A stretch of DNA of 64,000 nucleotides from Vandammella animalimorsus (GCF_002285285.1 NZ_NSJF01000002.1:434001-498000); one strand, 5' to 3'. Shown: positions 14,278 through 23,666, counted from the first letter of the stretch. The notes: generated by a model from the sequence alone, not told the origin. Numbers and translations are program-made.

Positions 14278-14778
14278 TGACGGAGTTCCTTTGGTTGAAC
14301 GGAAGGGGTGGCAGGCTAGGGCTTGTGGAGATTGAGTGTTGCGGCGGCGTTGTCGGCCAAAACACCGCAACTGCTGCGTTGAAAGCGCTTGCAAGGTGTC
14401 CACACCTTGCGCGCGTTCTCGCCTTGCATTGGCGACTTTGGTCTCGAAAAACCGCTTCGCAAACCCAATCTCAACAACCCCTGAGGAAGGGCGGCGCCGG
14501 ATCGGTGCGGCCCTTCCCCAGGGGGCTGTGCAAATCTTTGCCTGGCAGACGGCCCAGGCGGATTGGGGCGGGCGGCGCGGCGCGCCTTGCAGGACGCCCC
14601 AAAACCGCACAGGCAGCCTTTGCGGCGAAGTCCTGCACAGAAGCCCAAGGGCACGGCACAAAGTCGTACCCTTTGGCAGCCAGAGGGGAAAATTTGCGGG
14701 CGTTATTGTGTCCGCTGCCTAGGCGGCCAAACCCCGGCCGAGCGGCTTTCTAGGGTTAGCCCCAGGTGTCGCATGCCG
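14278..14778. other. Intergenic region upstream of sqr carrying repeat copy A
   Basis: About 500 bases without a supported gene. The sqr promoter should lie here. The left part holds a palindromic repeat (14318-14482). The rest is GC-rich with short dyads such as GAAGGGC/GCCCTTC around 14486-14517, but no recognisable gene or clear promoter. Confidence 0.5.
14318..14482. repeat. Long palindromic repeat, copy A (with nested hairpin)
   Basis: Homologous over its whole length to 15263-15387: shared blocks include GTGTTGCGGC near the left end, GAAAAACCGCTTCGC near the right, and CAATCTCAAC as the right arm. Copy A has an extra block of about 30 bases near the centre (about 14382-14415) that is itself a hairpin (CAAGGTGT/ACACCTTG). 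Confidence 0.8.
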
Positions 14779-15207
14779 TCACATGGTCTTGGGCGGGAAC
14801 TTGCTGTACCACAGGCCATAGACCGTGCAGGCGGCGCAGAAACCCACAGCCCAATCCAGCGTGGTCAGCACCATCACGGCAATGCAGGGCACTTGCCACA
14901 TCGGGCTGCCCAGGTAGGCCAGCAGCAGCGAGACGGCGCTGGCAATGAACAGCAGCTTGTTGGCAAACATCTTGGCGCCGGCGTTTTCCTTTTTGCCGCC
15001 CCAGCCGCGCGCCTCGAACAGCTTGGCCCACACGCGGTGCGAAGGGCACTTGTAATGGCCGATGAAGCCGCGCACCAGGCCCTGCACCATGGGCACGGCC
15101 ATCAGCCAGGGCGACCACAGCAGCGCCGCGCCGCAAAACAGGAAGTTGACGAAGGATTCCCAGCGTGTGACGTGAGACCAGACAGGGGGCAGATCAAAGC
15201 GAAGCAT
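14779..15207 (-). CDS. DUF4395-like membrane protein
   Basis: A 142-residue protein with four hydrophobic segments (about 18-46, 82-98, 103-118 and 119-134). Residues C123 and C126 in GFCAACTVY match the cysteine pair found near the end of DUF4395 proteins, which often occur with rhodanese or thioredoxin-like sulfur proteins. It lies upstream of sqr in the same direction but separated by a 500-base gap containing a repeat, so it probably has its own promoter. The gene is bracketed by the two palindromic repeats A and B. A role in sulfur metabolism is inference from neighbours. Confidence 0.75.
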   Translation of the reverse strand: MLRFDLPPVWSHVTRWESFVNFLFCGAALLWSPWLMAVPMVQGLVRGFIGHYKCPSHRVWAKLFEARGWGGKKENAGAKMFANKLLFIASAVSLLLAYLGSPMWQVPCIAVMVLTTLDWAVGFCAACTVYGLWYSKFPPKTM

Positions 15208-15262
15208 GGCAAAACCTCTGCAAAATGGGGATACACGAATGCATCGCCCCGCAGCAGGCGCA

Positions 15263-15387
15263 GGGGGTGTTGAGATTGGGTGTTGCGGCAGTGTTTTCGG
15301 TCAAAAAGCCGCAAGTGCTGCGTTTTCGCCTTTTACTTGCGACTTTTTCATCGAAAACCGCTTCGCCAACCAAATATCAACACCCCC
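15263..15387. repeat. Long palindromic repeat, copy B (125 bp)
   Basis: The two halves are near-complementary over the whole length: GGGGGTGTTGAGATTGG at the left faces CCAAATATCAACACCCCC at the right, and GGTTTTCG/AAAAAG/CGCAAGT blocks recur inverted in the interior. It lacks the central insert of copy A. It encodes no protein and could fold as one long cruciform or RNA hairpin. Confidence 0.85.
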
Positions 15388-15586
15388 TCATGAGCGCACC
15401 GGAACGGGGGTGGCAGGATATTACATGTTTTTTGAATATTTCTGCCTTTAGCGCAGGCAAAAATCAGCGCTGCTCTGTCCATCGCCCGTCTCGGGCGTGC
15501 ACGATCTACCAGAAAATCGCAGCGCCCCCAGCGGAGGCTGGGGGGACCTGGCGGATGGCCGCCCACTTTTTTTGAGGAAACACACC

Positions 15587-16591
15587 ATGACTTTGCATCC
15601 CTTTTCCCAGGCGGCCAGCCGCCGCCAGGCCCTGGCTTTGCTGGCTGCTGGGCTGGCTTCTTCCTGGCTTGCGGACGCTGCGCTGGCGCAGGAGAAGTAC
15701 CCGGCCCGGCCGGTGACGCTGGTGGTGCCACAGGCCGCCGGCGGCGCCAACGATGTGCTGGCGCGCGTGCTGGCGCAGCGCCTGGCCGAGCAATTGGGCC
15801 AGAGCGTGGTGGTGGACAACCGCCCTGGCGCGGGCGGCACGCGCGCCACCGCCGCCTTGAGCCGCACGCGCGGCGATGGCTACACCCTGCTGGTGACGAC
15901 CGACAGCGCCCAGGTCATCGCCCCGGCGCTGTACAAGAACCCAGGCTTTGATCCCGAGAAGGATTTCATTCCCGTGGCACCCATTGCCCGCGCCGGTTAC
16001 GTGCTGGTGGCGCACCCGGATTTTGGCGCCAACGACATGGCCGGCCTGATCGCCCTGGCCAAGGAAAAGCCGGGGCATTACGCCATTGCCTCGGCGGGCA
16101 ATGGCACGCTGAACCATTTGATGGCCGCACTGTTGCAAAAGGCCGCAGGCATTGAATTGCTGCACGTGCCGTACAAGGGCTCGGCGGCCGCGGCCACCGA
16201 TGTGGTGAGCGGGCAGGTGCCGCTGTCGGTGCAAAGTCTGCCTTCGGTGATGGGCTTCGTGCAATCGGGCAAGCTGAAAGTGCTGGGCGTGGTCAACCCT
16301 GAACGCACACCGGCGCTGCCCGATGTGCCCACCATCAATGAAACCCTGCCAGGCTTTGGCGCAGCGCCCTGGTATGCGCTGTTTGCCCCGGCCGGTACAC
16401 CCGAGCCCATCGTCACGCAGTTGCAGGGCGAGGTGCAACGCGCGCTGGCGCACCCGCAGATGCAGGAGAAGCTCAGCGCCTTGGGCTGCGAGCCGTTTGT
16501 GGGCACGGCGGCGGATTTGGGGCAGCTGGTGCGCAGCGATCGTGAGCGCTGGGCCAAGGCTGTGAAAGAGACGGGCGTGACCATCGATTGA
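15587..16591 (+). CDS. Bug-family tripartite tricarboxylate transporter substrate-binding protein
   Basis: A periplasmic binding protein of 334 residues. It begins with a twin-arginine-like signal (SRRQALALLAAGLASSWL, cleavage near AALAQ) and continues with the Bug hallmark YPARPVTLVVPQAAGG and VVVDNRPGAGG. These receptors feed TctAB-type carriers or act as sensors; the ligand is usually a carboxylate but cannot be told here. ATG 15587 follows GAGGAAA (15574-15580). It stands alone: no tctA or tctB gene is near, typical for the large orphan Bug set of Burkholderiales. It converges on rsmE, 48 bases away. Confidence 0.93.
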   Translation: MTLHPFSQAASRRQALALLAAGLASSWLADAALAQEKYPARPVTLVVPQAAGGANDVLARVLAQRLAEQLGQSVVVDNRPGAGGTRATAALSRTRGDGYTLLVTTDSAQVIAPALYKNPGFDPEKDFIPVAPIARAGYVLVAHPDFGANDMAGLIALAKEKPGHYAIASAGNGTLNHLMAALLQKAAGIELLHVPYKGSAAAATDVVSGQVPLSVQSLPSVMGFVQSGKLKVLGVVNPERTPALPDVPTINETLPGFGAAPWYALFAPAGTPEPIVTQLQGEVQRALAHPQMQEKLSALGCEPFVGTAADLGQLVRSDRERWAKAVKETGVTID

Positions 16592-16639
16592 GTGGCGCTG
16601 GCAAAAGGGGCGGGCTTTGCCCTGCCCTGGCGCGTGCGC

Positions 16640-17467
16640 TTACGACGCTGCAGGCGCCGCAGACGCTGCGCCTTGGCCCAGGCAGGCCAGCACGGCCGCC
16701 AGGGTCAGCGGGGCGGTGTCAGCGCGCAGTGTCCGGGGGCCCAGGCCAATGGGGTGGAATTGGTGCTGGCGCGCCAGTTGCTCTTCAGCTTGGCTGAGGC
16801 CGCCTTCGGGGCCGGAGAGCACGCACAGGCTGCGCGGCCCGCTGGAGTGAGGTGAAGCTGTTGCGGTACTGGCCTGTGGCAGCAGTTGTTGTTGCGCCAG
16901 CCATTGCGCCAGCGGCGTGGCGTCCGGCGCCAGACTGAGCAGCAGGCGCGTGCCAGGCAGGGCAGGGTCACGCAGCAGCTGGGCCAGCGTGGTGGGCTCG
17001 GCAATGGCGGGCACGCGGTTGCGGCCGCATTGCTCACAGGCGGCGATGGCGATGCCTTGCCAGTGGGCGCGTTTTTTGTCGGCGCGCTCGCCCTTGAGGC
17101 GCAGCACGCTGCGCTCGGTCATCACCGGCAGGATGCTGGCCACGCCCAGCTCGGTGGCTTTTTCTATCAGCCAGTCCATGCGTTCGTTGCTGGGCATGCC
17201 CACGGCCAGGTGCAGGGCCAGGGCGTTTTCGCGCGGGCGCTGGGTCTGGCCGTCGATGCGCACCTGTACGTGGCTGCGGCCCATGGCGGTGATGGTGGCC
17301 TGGTATTCGCTGTGGCTGTCCGCGTCGGCGCCGGGGAACAGGCACAGTGCTTGGCCGGGCTGCATGCGCAGCACCTGTACGTGGCGCACGGCGCGCGCGG
17401 GCAGGGTCAGCTCGGCGCCGGGCGTCAGCGGCTCGGGCACGTGGATGCGTGGGGCGGTGGCGCTCAT
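16640..17467 (-). CDS. rsmE: 16S rRNA m3U1498 methyltransferase RsmE
   Basis: RsmE methylates N3 of U1498 in 16S rRNA of the 30S subunit. The 275-residue protein has an N-terminal PUA-like domain (RAVRHVQVLRMQPGQALCLF, about 24-43) and a C-terminal SPOUT fold with KATELGVASILPVMTERS and the SAM-binding knot LSGPEGGLSQAE and IGLGPRTLRADTA. The ATG at 17467 gives a family-typical start (MSATAPRIHV). It lies downstream of amgK on the same strand, separated by only 19 bases. Confidence 0.95.
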   Translation of the reverse strand: MSATAPRIHVPEPLTPGAELTLPARAVRHVQVLRMQPGQALCLFPGADADSHSEYQATITAMGRSHVQVRIDGQTQRPRENALALHLAVGMPSNERMDWLIEKATELGVASILPVMTERSVLRLKGERADKKRAHWQGIAIAACEQCGRNRVPAIAEPTTLAQLLRDPALPGTRLLLSLAPDATPLAQWLAQQQLLPQASTATASPHSSGPRSLCVLSGPEGGLSQAEEQLARQHQFHPIGLGPRTLRADTAPLTLAAVLACLGQGAASAAPAAS

Positions 17468-17472
17468 GGGCG

Positions 17473-17489
17473 GTTCGAATAGGTTCTTA
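17473..17489. repeat. Isolated terminus of the palindromic repeat at the amgK stop codon
   Basis: TTCGAATAGGTTCTTA on the plus strand is the reverse complement of a TAAGAACCTATTCGAA terminus. The TAA of amgK is the first three bases of this terminus, the same arrangement seen at 28871 and 54581. Confidence 0.5.
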
Positions 17490-18584
17490 CATCCGACCGA
17501 AGGAAAAGGCCTCGGTCTGTGGCGTTTGCTCGATGGCGTCGACCAAGCGCAGCAGCGGTCGCAGTTCGCGGTAGCGGCTGGCGGTGCTGCGGATGTAGTG
17601 GATGAAGCGCGGCGTGTCGGCCAGGTACTGGGGCTTGCCGTCACGCAGCGTCAGCCGCGCAAAGATGCCGGCGACCTTGAGGTGGCGTTGCAGGCCCATC
17701 CACTCCACGGCGCGGTAGAACTCGCCAAAGTCGCTGGCCCAGTCCGGCCGCGCGGCCAGCAGGCCGGCCTGGCGCGCGCGCTCCCAGTAGCGCACGGCCA
17801 GGTCGATGACGAAGTCCTCCTCCCAACTGTGGAAGGCATCGCGCAGCAGGCTGGCCAGGTCGTAGGTCAGAGGGCCGCGCAGCGCGTCCTGGAAGTCCAG
17901 CAGCCCGCTCAGGCGCGCGGGCGCGCCGGCCTCGGCCGGGGCCACCATCAGATTGCGCAGCATGTAGTCGCGGTGCACGAACACGCTGGGCGCCTGCAGG
18001 TTGTGCGCCACCAGGGTGTCGAACACGCCCTGCAGCTGCTGGCGCTGCGCATCGCTGAGCTGCACCTGGCGGTGTGCGGCGATGTACCAGTCGGGGAACA
18101 GTTGCAGCTCGCGCTGCAGCACGGCGGCGTCGTAGGCGGGCAGGGCATCGGGCCGGGCGCGGGTTTGCATTTGCACCAGCCAGTCCAGCGCCTGCAGCAT
18201 CAGCGGCTGGGCGCGCTCGGGGGCGTAGTCCGGCGCGAGGTGTTGCAAGGCGGTGTGTTGGCCCAGGTCGTTCATCAGCAAAAAGCCGGCGGCTTCGTCC
18301 ACGGCCAGCAGCTCGGGCACGGCCAGGCCGGCCTCGCACAGCAGCGCGGCGCTGGCCAGAAAGGGCGCCAACGGCTCCTTGTCCGGCGGGGCGTCCATGA
18401 TGACGCGGCTGCGCCCGGCGGCGTCCTGCACGCGCAGATAGCGCCGGAAGCTGGCATCGGCCGAGGCGTGCCGCAGGCTGGCGGGCAGCAGTTGGTGCTC
18501 GGCGGCGGCGCGCTCCAGCCATTGTTCGAACAGGGCCTGGCGGGCCGGATCGGGCCAGGCGATGGGGGTGCTGGTGGCAGTCAT
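17487..18584 (-). CDS. amgK: N-acetylmuramate/N-acetylglucosamine kinase AmgK-like phosphotransferase
   Basis: An aminoglycoside-phosphotransferase-fold kinase of 365 residues. In the peptidoglycan recycling route of Pseudomonas and many betaproteobacteria AmgK phosphorylates MurNAc and GlcNAc at C1. The catalytic loop is FVHRDYMLRNLMV and the metal-binding aspartate lies in LLDFQDALRGP. It is divergent from lptD, the same neighbour as in Pseudomonas. The usual partner murU is not adjacent here; rsmE follows instead. The start at 18584 is chosen because longer readings run antisense across lptD. Its TAA stop coincides with the terminus of a repeat element. Confidence 0.88.
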   Translation of the reverse strand: MTATSTPIAWPDPARQALFEQWLERAAAEHQLLPASLRHASADASFRRYLRVQDAAGRSRVIMDAPPDKEPLAPFLASAALLCEAGLAVPELLAVDEAAGFLLMNDLGQHTALQHLAPDYAPERAQPLMLQALDWLVQMQTRARPDALPAYDAAVLQRELQLFPDWYIAAHRQVQLSDAQRQQLQGVFDTLVAHNLQAPSVFVHRDYMLRNLMVAPAEAGAPARLSGLLDFQDALRGPLTYDLASLLRDAFHSWEEDFVIDLAVRYWERARQAGLLAARPDWASDFGEFYRAVEWMGLQRHLKVAGIFARLTLRDGKPQYLADTPRFIHYIRSTASRYRELRPLLRLVDAIEQTPQTEAFSFGRM

Positions 18585-18737
18585 GGGCGGCGATTGTAGG
18601 GATGCTGGGCATGCGCCGCAGCGCTGATGTCGCGCCGCTTCGTGCAAGGCGTGCACAGGCCCTGCTGGTATATTCGCGCCTTTGTTTTTGACGCTGCAAC
18701 GCCGGGCTGCGGCCCGCACGGGATACAGGGGATTTTT
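18585..18737. promoter_or_regulatory. Divergent promoter region amgK / lptD
   Basis: A 153-base gap between head-to-head genes. TGCTGGTATATT (18663-18674) contains an extended -10-like element facing lptD, with TATATT at 18669-18674. The call is by pattern only. Confidence 0.35.
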
Positions 18738-21128
18738 GTGACACACGCCGCCGTGCCTGCGCGGCAGCGCCTGCGAGGCGTTGCTGGCGCCTTGTCTGCC
18801 GCTGCTGCGGTGCTGACATCTGCGGCCCATGCGCAGGCCGTATCGCCACAGCCGGCCGGGGCGGGCGATTGGAATGGCCCGCTGCGTGCGCCGCTGCAAT
18901 TGCAGGGCACGGCGCAGCTGCAGGAGCAGGTGCCGCCCGAGCAGGCTGCGCGCCGCCCGGTGCATCTGAGCGGTCAGTCCATCGAAGGCAGCCAGAGCGG
19001 GCCAGTGCGCGTGCGCGGCAATGCCCGGCTGCGGCGCGCCGATGCGCTGATCCAGGCCGATGAGCTGCATTACGACCAGGCCAGCCAGACGGCCACGGCC
19101 AGCGGCCAGGTGCAGATCGAGGCCGACAGCGGCAGCTACCGGGGCAGCGCCTTGCAGCTGAACGTGCAGACCTATCAGGGGCATTTCGACGATGTGCGCT
19201 ACCAGCTGCGCGAAAACCGGGCCCACGGCCAGGCGCGGCGCGTGGATTTCCTCGACCGCGAGCGCTACGTGGTGCACGAGGGCGACTACACCACCTGCCA
19301 GCGCAGCGAGTACGACCCCGACTGGCGCCCGGCCTGGCGCATCCGCGCGCGCGAGCTGCGCCTGGATCGCGTGGCCGATGTGGGCGTGGCGCGCGGCGCG
19401 GCGCTGGAGTTCATGGGCGTGCCGGTGCTGCCCGTGCCTTATTTGAGCTTTCCGCTGTCGGATCGGCGCAAGACCGGCCTGCTGCCGCCCACGCTGGGGC
19501 TGGACAGCGTTTCGGGCCTGCAGTACACGCAGCCCTTTTACTGGAACATCGCCCCCAACCGCGATGCCACGCTGAGCCCGACGCTGATGGCGCGTCGCGG
19601 CATCGACCTGGGCGGGCAGTTTCGCTATCTGGAGCGCAGCTTCAGCGGCGAGCTGGCGGCGCGCTACATGCCCAGCGACCGGCTGCGCGATCGCGACCGC
19701 TGGAGCATGGCCGCGCGCCACCGGCACACGCTGCATTCGCCGCTGGGCGACATCCAGCTGGGCGCGCAGCTCAACCGCGTCAGCGACAACGACTATTGGC
19801 GTGACTTCCCGCGCAGCGGCTACGGCCTCAACGAGCGCCTGCTGCCCAGCGAACTCAACGCCCACTGGCAGCGGGGCGATTGGCAGCTGAGGCTGCGCGC
19901 GCTCAAGTGGCAAACGCTGCAGGATGCGGACGCCATCATCCTGCCGCCCTACGACATGCTGCCGCAGCTGAACCTGCGCTACCAGCCCTGGGCGCTGGGC
20001 CACGGTCTGGATCTGCATGTGGAGCTCGACAGCACGCGCTTTCGCGCCGACCGCAACTTTGCCACCCAGCTGACCGATGGCCAGCGCAGCTACGCGCTGG
20101 CGCGCCTGAGCCGGCCCTGGGTGGCGCCGCAGGGCTTCATCACGCCGGCCGTGCAGTTGCACGCCAGCCAGTACCGCTTCGATGCGCCGCTGAGCGGGGG
20201 GCTGCGCCGCCACAGCCGAGTGCTGCCCACTTACAGCCTGGATGCAGGGCTGGTGTTCGAGCGCGAGCTGCGCTGGCTGGGGCGCGATCTGCTGCAGACG
20301 CTGGAGCCGCGCGCCTTCTACACCTATACGCCTTACCGCGACCAAAGCATGCTGCCGATGTACGACACGGCAGAGCTGGACTTCACCTTCGCCAGCATCT
20401 ATGCGCCCAACTCCTTCGTCGGCCACGACCGCATAGCCGACGACAACGTGCTGACGCTGGGCCTGAGCTCGCGCTTTCTGGGCGCTGGCGATGGCGCCGA
20501 GCTGGCGCGGCTGAGCATCGCCCAGCGCCTGCGCTTTGAAGACCAGCGCGTGACCGCGCCGGGCGTGGCGCCCTACACCGCGCGCTGGTCCGACATCCTG
20601 CTGGGCGGCGCGGTCAACTGGTCGCCGCGCTGGGCCAGCAGCGGCATCATCCAGTACAACCTGGACGAGCGCCGTACGGCGCGCTACACGCTCACCGGCC
20701 ACTACAAGCCCGGCGATTACCGTGTGCTGAGCATGGGCTACCGCATGAAGGCCGACGCCAGCAAGCACGCCGAGCTGGGCTGGCAATGGCCGCTGGCCTG
20801 GTGGGGCGATGCGCCCGGCCAGGGCGGGCGCTGGTACAGCGTGGGCCGGCTCAACTACAGCATGCGCGACAAAAAGCTCGTCGATACCGTGGTTGGCGTG
20901 GAATACAACGGTTGCTGCTGGATTGGCCGCGTGGTCGTCGAGCGTCTGCAAAACAGCGCGCGCAACGCCAATACCCGCTTGCTGCTGCAGCTGGAGCTGG
21001 CCGGCATCTCGCGCATCAACATTGGCTCCAACCCGTTAAACTCGCTGCGCAATCACGTGCCCTACTACCAGGAAATCCGCCCGCAAAGCCTGCCGCCAGC
21101 GAGCCGCTTCAGCGAGTACGGCCAGTGA
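18738..21128 (+). CDS. lptD: LPS-assembly outer-membrane protein LptD
   Basis: LptD with LptE inserts lipopolysaccharide into the outer leaflet of the outer membrane. With GTG at 18738 (preceded by ACAGGGGA) the protein has 796 residues, a signal peptide ending near SAAHAQA, an OstA/LptA-like N-terminal domain (about 70-190) and a beta-barrel domain rich in alternating aromatic segments ending with SRFSEYGQ. Disulphide-forming cysteines resemble E. coli: one in YTTCQRS (C187) and the adjacent pair C726-C727 in NGCCWIGR. It is followed by surA, its folding chaperone, and rsmA, a conserved order. An earlier ATG at 18627 is possible but would spoil the signal peptide. Confidence 0.95.
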   Translation: MTHAAVPARQRLRGVAGALSAAAAVLTSAAHAQAVSPQPAGAGDWNGPLRAPLQLQGTAQLQEQVPPEQAARRPVHLSGQSIEGSQSGPVRVRGNARLRRADALIQADELHYDQASQTATASGQVQIEADSGSYRGSALQLNVQTYQGHFDDVRYQLRENRAHGQARRVDFLDRERYVVHEGDYTTCQRSEYDPDWRPAWRIRARELRLDRVADVGVARGAALEFMGVPVLPVPYLSFPLSDRRKTGLLPPTLGLDSVSGLQYTQPFYWNIAPNRDATLSPTLMARRGIDLGGQFRYLERSFSGELAARYMPSDRLRDRDRWSMAARHRHTLHSPLGDIQLGAQLNRVSDNDYWRDFPRSGYGLNERLLPSELNAHWQRGDWQLRLRALKWQTLQDADAIILPPYDMLPQLNLRYQPWALGHGLDLHVELDSTRFRADRNFATQLTDGQRSYALARLSRPWVAPQGFITPAVQLHASQYRFDAPLSGGLRRHSRVLPTYSLDAGLVFERELRWLGRDLLQTLEPRAFYTYTPYRDQSMLPMYDTAELDFTFASIYAPNSFVGHDRIADDNVLTLGLSSRFLGAGDGAELARLSIAQRLRFEDQRVTAPGVAPYTARWSDILLGGAVNWSPRWASSGIIQYNLDERRTARYTLTGHYKPGDYRVLSMGYRMKADASKHAELGWQWPLAWWGDAPGQGGRWYSVGRLNYSMRDKKLVDTVVGVEYNGCCWIGRVVVERLQNSARNANTRLLLQLELAGISRINIGSNPLNSLRNHVPYYQEIRPQSLPPASRFSEYGQ

Positions 21129-21267
21129 TTCGGGCCGCGCCGCCATCGCGTCTGCCACTGCCTGCCGCTGCCCGCTACTGTGACCGCCAGCCGGCGCTGA
21201 GCGCACTTTGCACCGCCGCATGCGCCGCCCCGGTCTTTCCCCCATCTCCTCTTGCCATGGCCTGTTG

Positions 21268-22815
21268 ATGATGACCGACCAGCCCCGCTCCCTGCCGCGC
21301 CTTGCCCCTCCCCGCGTACACCATGCCCCCGCCAGGGCGCGCCTTCTGCCCAGGCTGCTGAGCTTGGCTGCGTGCTGGCTGGGCGCAGCGGCTTTGCTGC
21401 TGCCCAGCGCCCAGGCCCAGGGCCTGCGCATGCCGGGCGCCAGCGGCAGCGGCTTGCAAATGGGCGGCATGGCCGGAAGCGCCAGCGCTGGCCGCCAAAG
21501 CGGGCCGGTGCCATTTGCCAATGATTTGCGCGATGCCGCCTCCAACGCAGTGGCCTCCTCGGCTGGCCAGGCATCGGGCGGCCAGCGCCAGGCCGACTTC
21601 ATCGTGGCCCTGGTCAACTCCGAGCCCATCACGCACGTGGAGCTGCAAAACCGCATGCAGCGCGCGCGCGCCGTGCTGGCCCAGCAGGGCCAGGCGCCCA
21701 GCGAATCGGTGCTGCGTCAGGAAGTGCTCAACCTGCTGATTGCCGAGCGCCTGCAATTGCAGGAAGCCAAGGAAAGCAAGCTGCAGGTCGATGACTACAC
21801 GCTCGACCAGGCCGAGCAAAACGTGGCCGAGCAAAACGGCGTCAGCCTGGCTGCCATGCACCAAGAACTGGCCGCAGCCGGCATTGGACGGGCGCAGTTC
21901 CGCAACCAGCTGCGCAACCAGATCATGCTCATGCGCGTGCGCGAACGCGCCGTCGAAGCGCGCGTGCGCGTCAGCGACCAGGAGCTGGATCGCTACCTGC
22001 GCGAGCACCCCATCGACGCCGGCCAGCAGCTGCCAGATGCCATCAACCTTGGCCATGTGCTGGTGATCGTGCCTGAAAAGGCCACGCCCGCGCAGCAGGC
22101 CCAGTACAAGCAGCGCATCGAGCAGGCCGCCAGCCAGCTGGCCCAGGGGCGTGACTTTGCCGAGGTCGCGCGCGAGTTCTCCGACGCAGGCGAGGCCAGC
22201 CGTGGCGGCGAGCTGGGCCTGCGCCCGGTGACGCAATACCCGGAACTGTTCCTGCAGGCCACCGAAGGCCGCGCCATTGGCGAAGTGGCCGGGCCGATCC
22301 GCTCGGGCGCGGGCTACCACCTGCTCAAGGTGCTCGAACGCCAGGCCGGCGGCGCGGGCATGGTGGTGCAAAACCATGCAAGCCACATCCTCATCAAGCC
22401 CGCGCCAGGCCGCAGCGCGCAAAGCGCCGGGCAGATGCTGCAGGAAATCCGCCAGCGCGTCGTGCAAGGCGGGGAGGACTTTGCCGTACTGGCGCGCGAA
22501 TACTCCGAAGACGGCAGCGCCGCCCAGGGGGGCGATCTGGGCTGGGCCGGGCCGGGCATGTTCGTGCCCGAGTTCCAGGCCGTGCTCGACGAGCTGCAGC
22601 CCGGCGACATCAGCCAGCCCGTGGTCTCGCGCTTTGGCCTGCACCTGATCCAGCTGCTCGACCGGCGCCAGCGCAAGGTCAGCCAAAGCGAGCTGCGCGA
22701 AATGGTGCGCGGCGAAGTGCGCGAGCAAAAAGTGCAGGAGGCCTTCGTCAAATGGATCGACGGCTTGCGTGCGCGCGCCTTCATCGAAATGCGCGACGAG
22801 CCCGTGCGCGACTAG
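21268..22815 (+). CDS. surA: Periplasmic peptidyl-prolyl isomerase / chaperone SurA
   Basis: SurA escorts outer-membrane proteins, notably LptD, through the periplasm. The 515-residue protein has a signal peptide (LLPRLLSLAACWLGAAALLL, ending AQAQG), a low-complexity Gly/Ser/Ala stretch (about 50-105) longer than in E. coli, the SurA N-terminal domain starting at VALVNSEPITHVELQNR, and two parvulin domains (about 265-365 and 375-475) with the typical HVLVIVPE and HASHILIKP strands. Two consecutive ATG codons (21268, 21271) are the likely start; an in-frame ATG at 21220 is an alternative. It lies 139 bases after lptD and 33 before rsmA. Confidence 0.94.
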   Translation: MMTDQPRSLPRLAPPRVHHAPARARLLPRLLSLAACWLGAAALLLPSAQAQGLRMPGASGSGLQMGGMAGSASAGRQSGPVPFANDLRDAASNAVASSAGQASGGQRQADFIVALVNSEPITHVELQNRMQRARAVLAQQGQAPSESVLRQEVLNLLIAERLQLQEAKESKLQVDDYTLDQAEQNVAEQNGVSLAAMHQELAAAGIGRAQFRNQLRNQIMLMRVRERAVEARVRVSDQELDRYLREHPIDAGQQLPDAINLGHVLVIVPEKATPAQQAQYKQRIEQAASQLAQGRDFAEVAREFSDAGEASRGGELGLRPVTQYPELFLQATEGRAIGEVAGPIRSGAGYHLLKVLERQAGGAGMVVQNHASHILIKPAPGRSAQSAGQMLQEIRQRVVQGGEDFAVLAREYSEDGSAAQGGDLGWAGPGMFVPEFQAVLDELQPGDISQPVVSRFGLHLIQLLDRRQRKVSQSELREMVRGEVREQKVQEAFVKWIDGLRARAFIEMRDEPVRD

Positions 22816-22848
22816 GGCAGCAGCAACTTGTCCCCAAAGGAGCGCTCC

Positions 22849-23664
22849 ATGCGCCACATCCCTCGCAAGCGCTTTGGCCAGCACTTTTTGATCGACGACG
22901 CCGTCATCGCGCGCATCGTCTCGGCCATCGACCCGCAGCCCCAGCAGGCCGTGGTCGAAATCGGCCCGGGCATGGCTGCGCTGACGGCGCCACTGCTCGA
23001 GCGTCTGCCGCGCCTGACCGTCATCGAACTCGATCGTGACCTGGTGGTGCGCCTGCGCCTGAACCCGCGCCTGCACGTTGTGGCCAGCGACGTGCTGCAG
23101 GTGAACTTCACCGCGCTGGCCCAGCAGCTGGGTCAACCGCAGCAGCCAGCGCGGCTGCGCGTGGTGGGCAACCTGCCCTACAACATCTCCTCGCCGCTGC
23201 TGTTTCACCTGCTGGGCGCCATCGATGTGGTGCAGGACCAGCACTTCATGCTGCAAAAGGAAGTCATCGACCGCATGCTGGCCCAGCCCGGCAGCTCCGC
23301 CTTTGGCCGCCTCTCGGTGATGCTGCAATGGCGCTATGCCATGGAGCGCATCCTGGACGTGCCGCCGGCGGCCTTTGACCCGCCGCCCAAGGTAGACAGC
23401 GCCGTGGTGCGCATGGTGCCGCGCAGCGACTGGGCACGCGTGCCCCAACCTCTGCTGGAGGAGCTGGTCAAGACCGCCTTCAGCCAAAAGCGCAAGCTGG
23501 TGCGCCACACCCTGGGCAAATGGTTGCAGGCGCGCGGCTTTGCCGGGCAATTCGACCTGCAGCGCCGCGCTGAGGAAATTCCGGTGCATGAATACACCGC
23601 ATTGGCCGCGCAGTTGGCCGCACAACAGGCCGATCCGCAGCCTGGCGCCGCCGGGCAGACATGA
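22849..23664 (+). CDS. rsmA: 16S rRNA dimethyladenosine transferase RsmA (KsgA)
   Basis: RsmA dimethylates A1518 and A1519 of 16S rRNA late in small-subunit assembly. The 271-residue protein opens with [14 protein letters not shown], followed by the SAM motif [12 protein letters not shown] and the catalytic motif [15 protein letters not shown] 22849 has AAAGGAG at good spacing. It follows surA in the conserved lptD-surA-rsmA order. The 3' end converges on the Kbp gene with a shared terminator hairpin between. Confidence 0.97.
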   Translation: MRHIPRKRFGQHFLIDDAVIARIVSAIDPQPQQAVVEIGPGMAALTAPLLERLPRLTVIELDRDLVVRLRLNPRLHVVASDVLQVNFTALAQQLGQPQQPARLRVVGNLPYNISSPLLFHLLGAIDVVQDQHFMLQKEVIDRMLAQPGSSAFGRLSVMLQWRYAMERILDVPPAAFDPPPKVDSAVVRMVPRSDWARVPQPLLEELVKTAFSQKRKLVRHTLGKWLQARGFAGQFDLQRRAEEIPVHEYTALAAQLAAQQADPQPGAAGQT

Positions 23665-23666
23665 AA

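Noticed and set aside
18585-20951. Continuation of the minus-strand frame of amgK for nearly 800 codons across lptD
   Set aside because: The opposite strand encodes an unmistakable LptD with signal peptide and conserved cysteines; the antisense reading is low-complexity (His/Gln/Arg/Ala) and arises from GC-rich codon structure.
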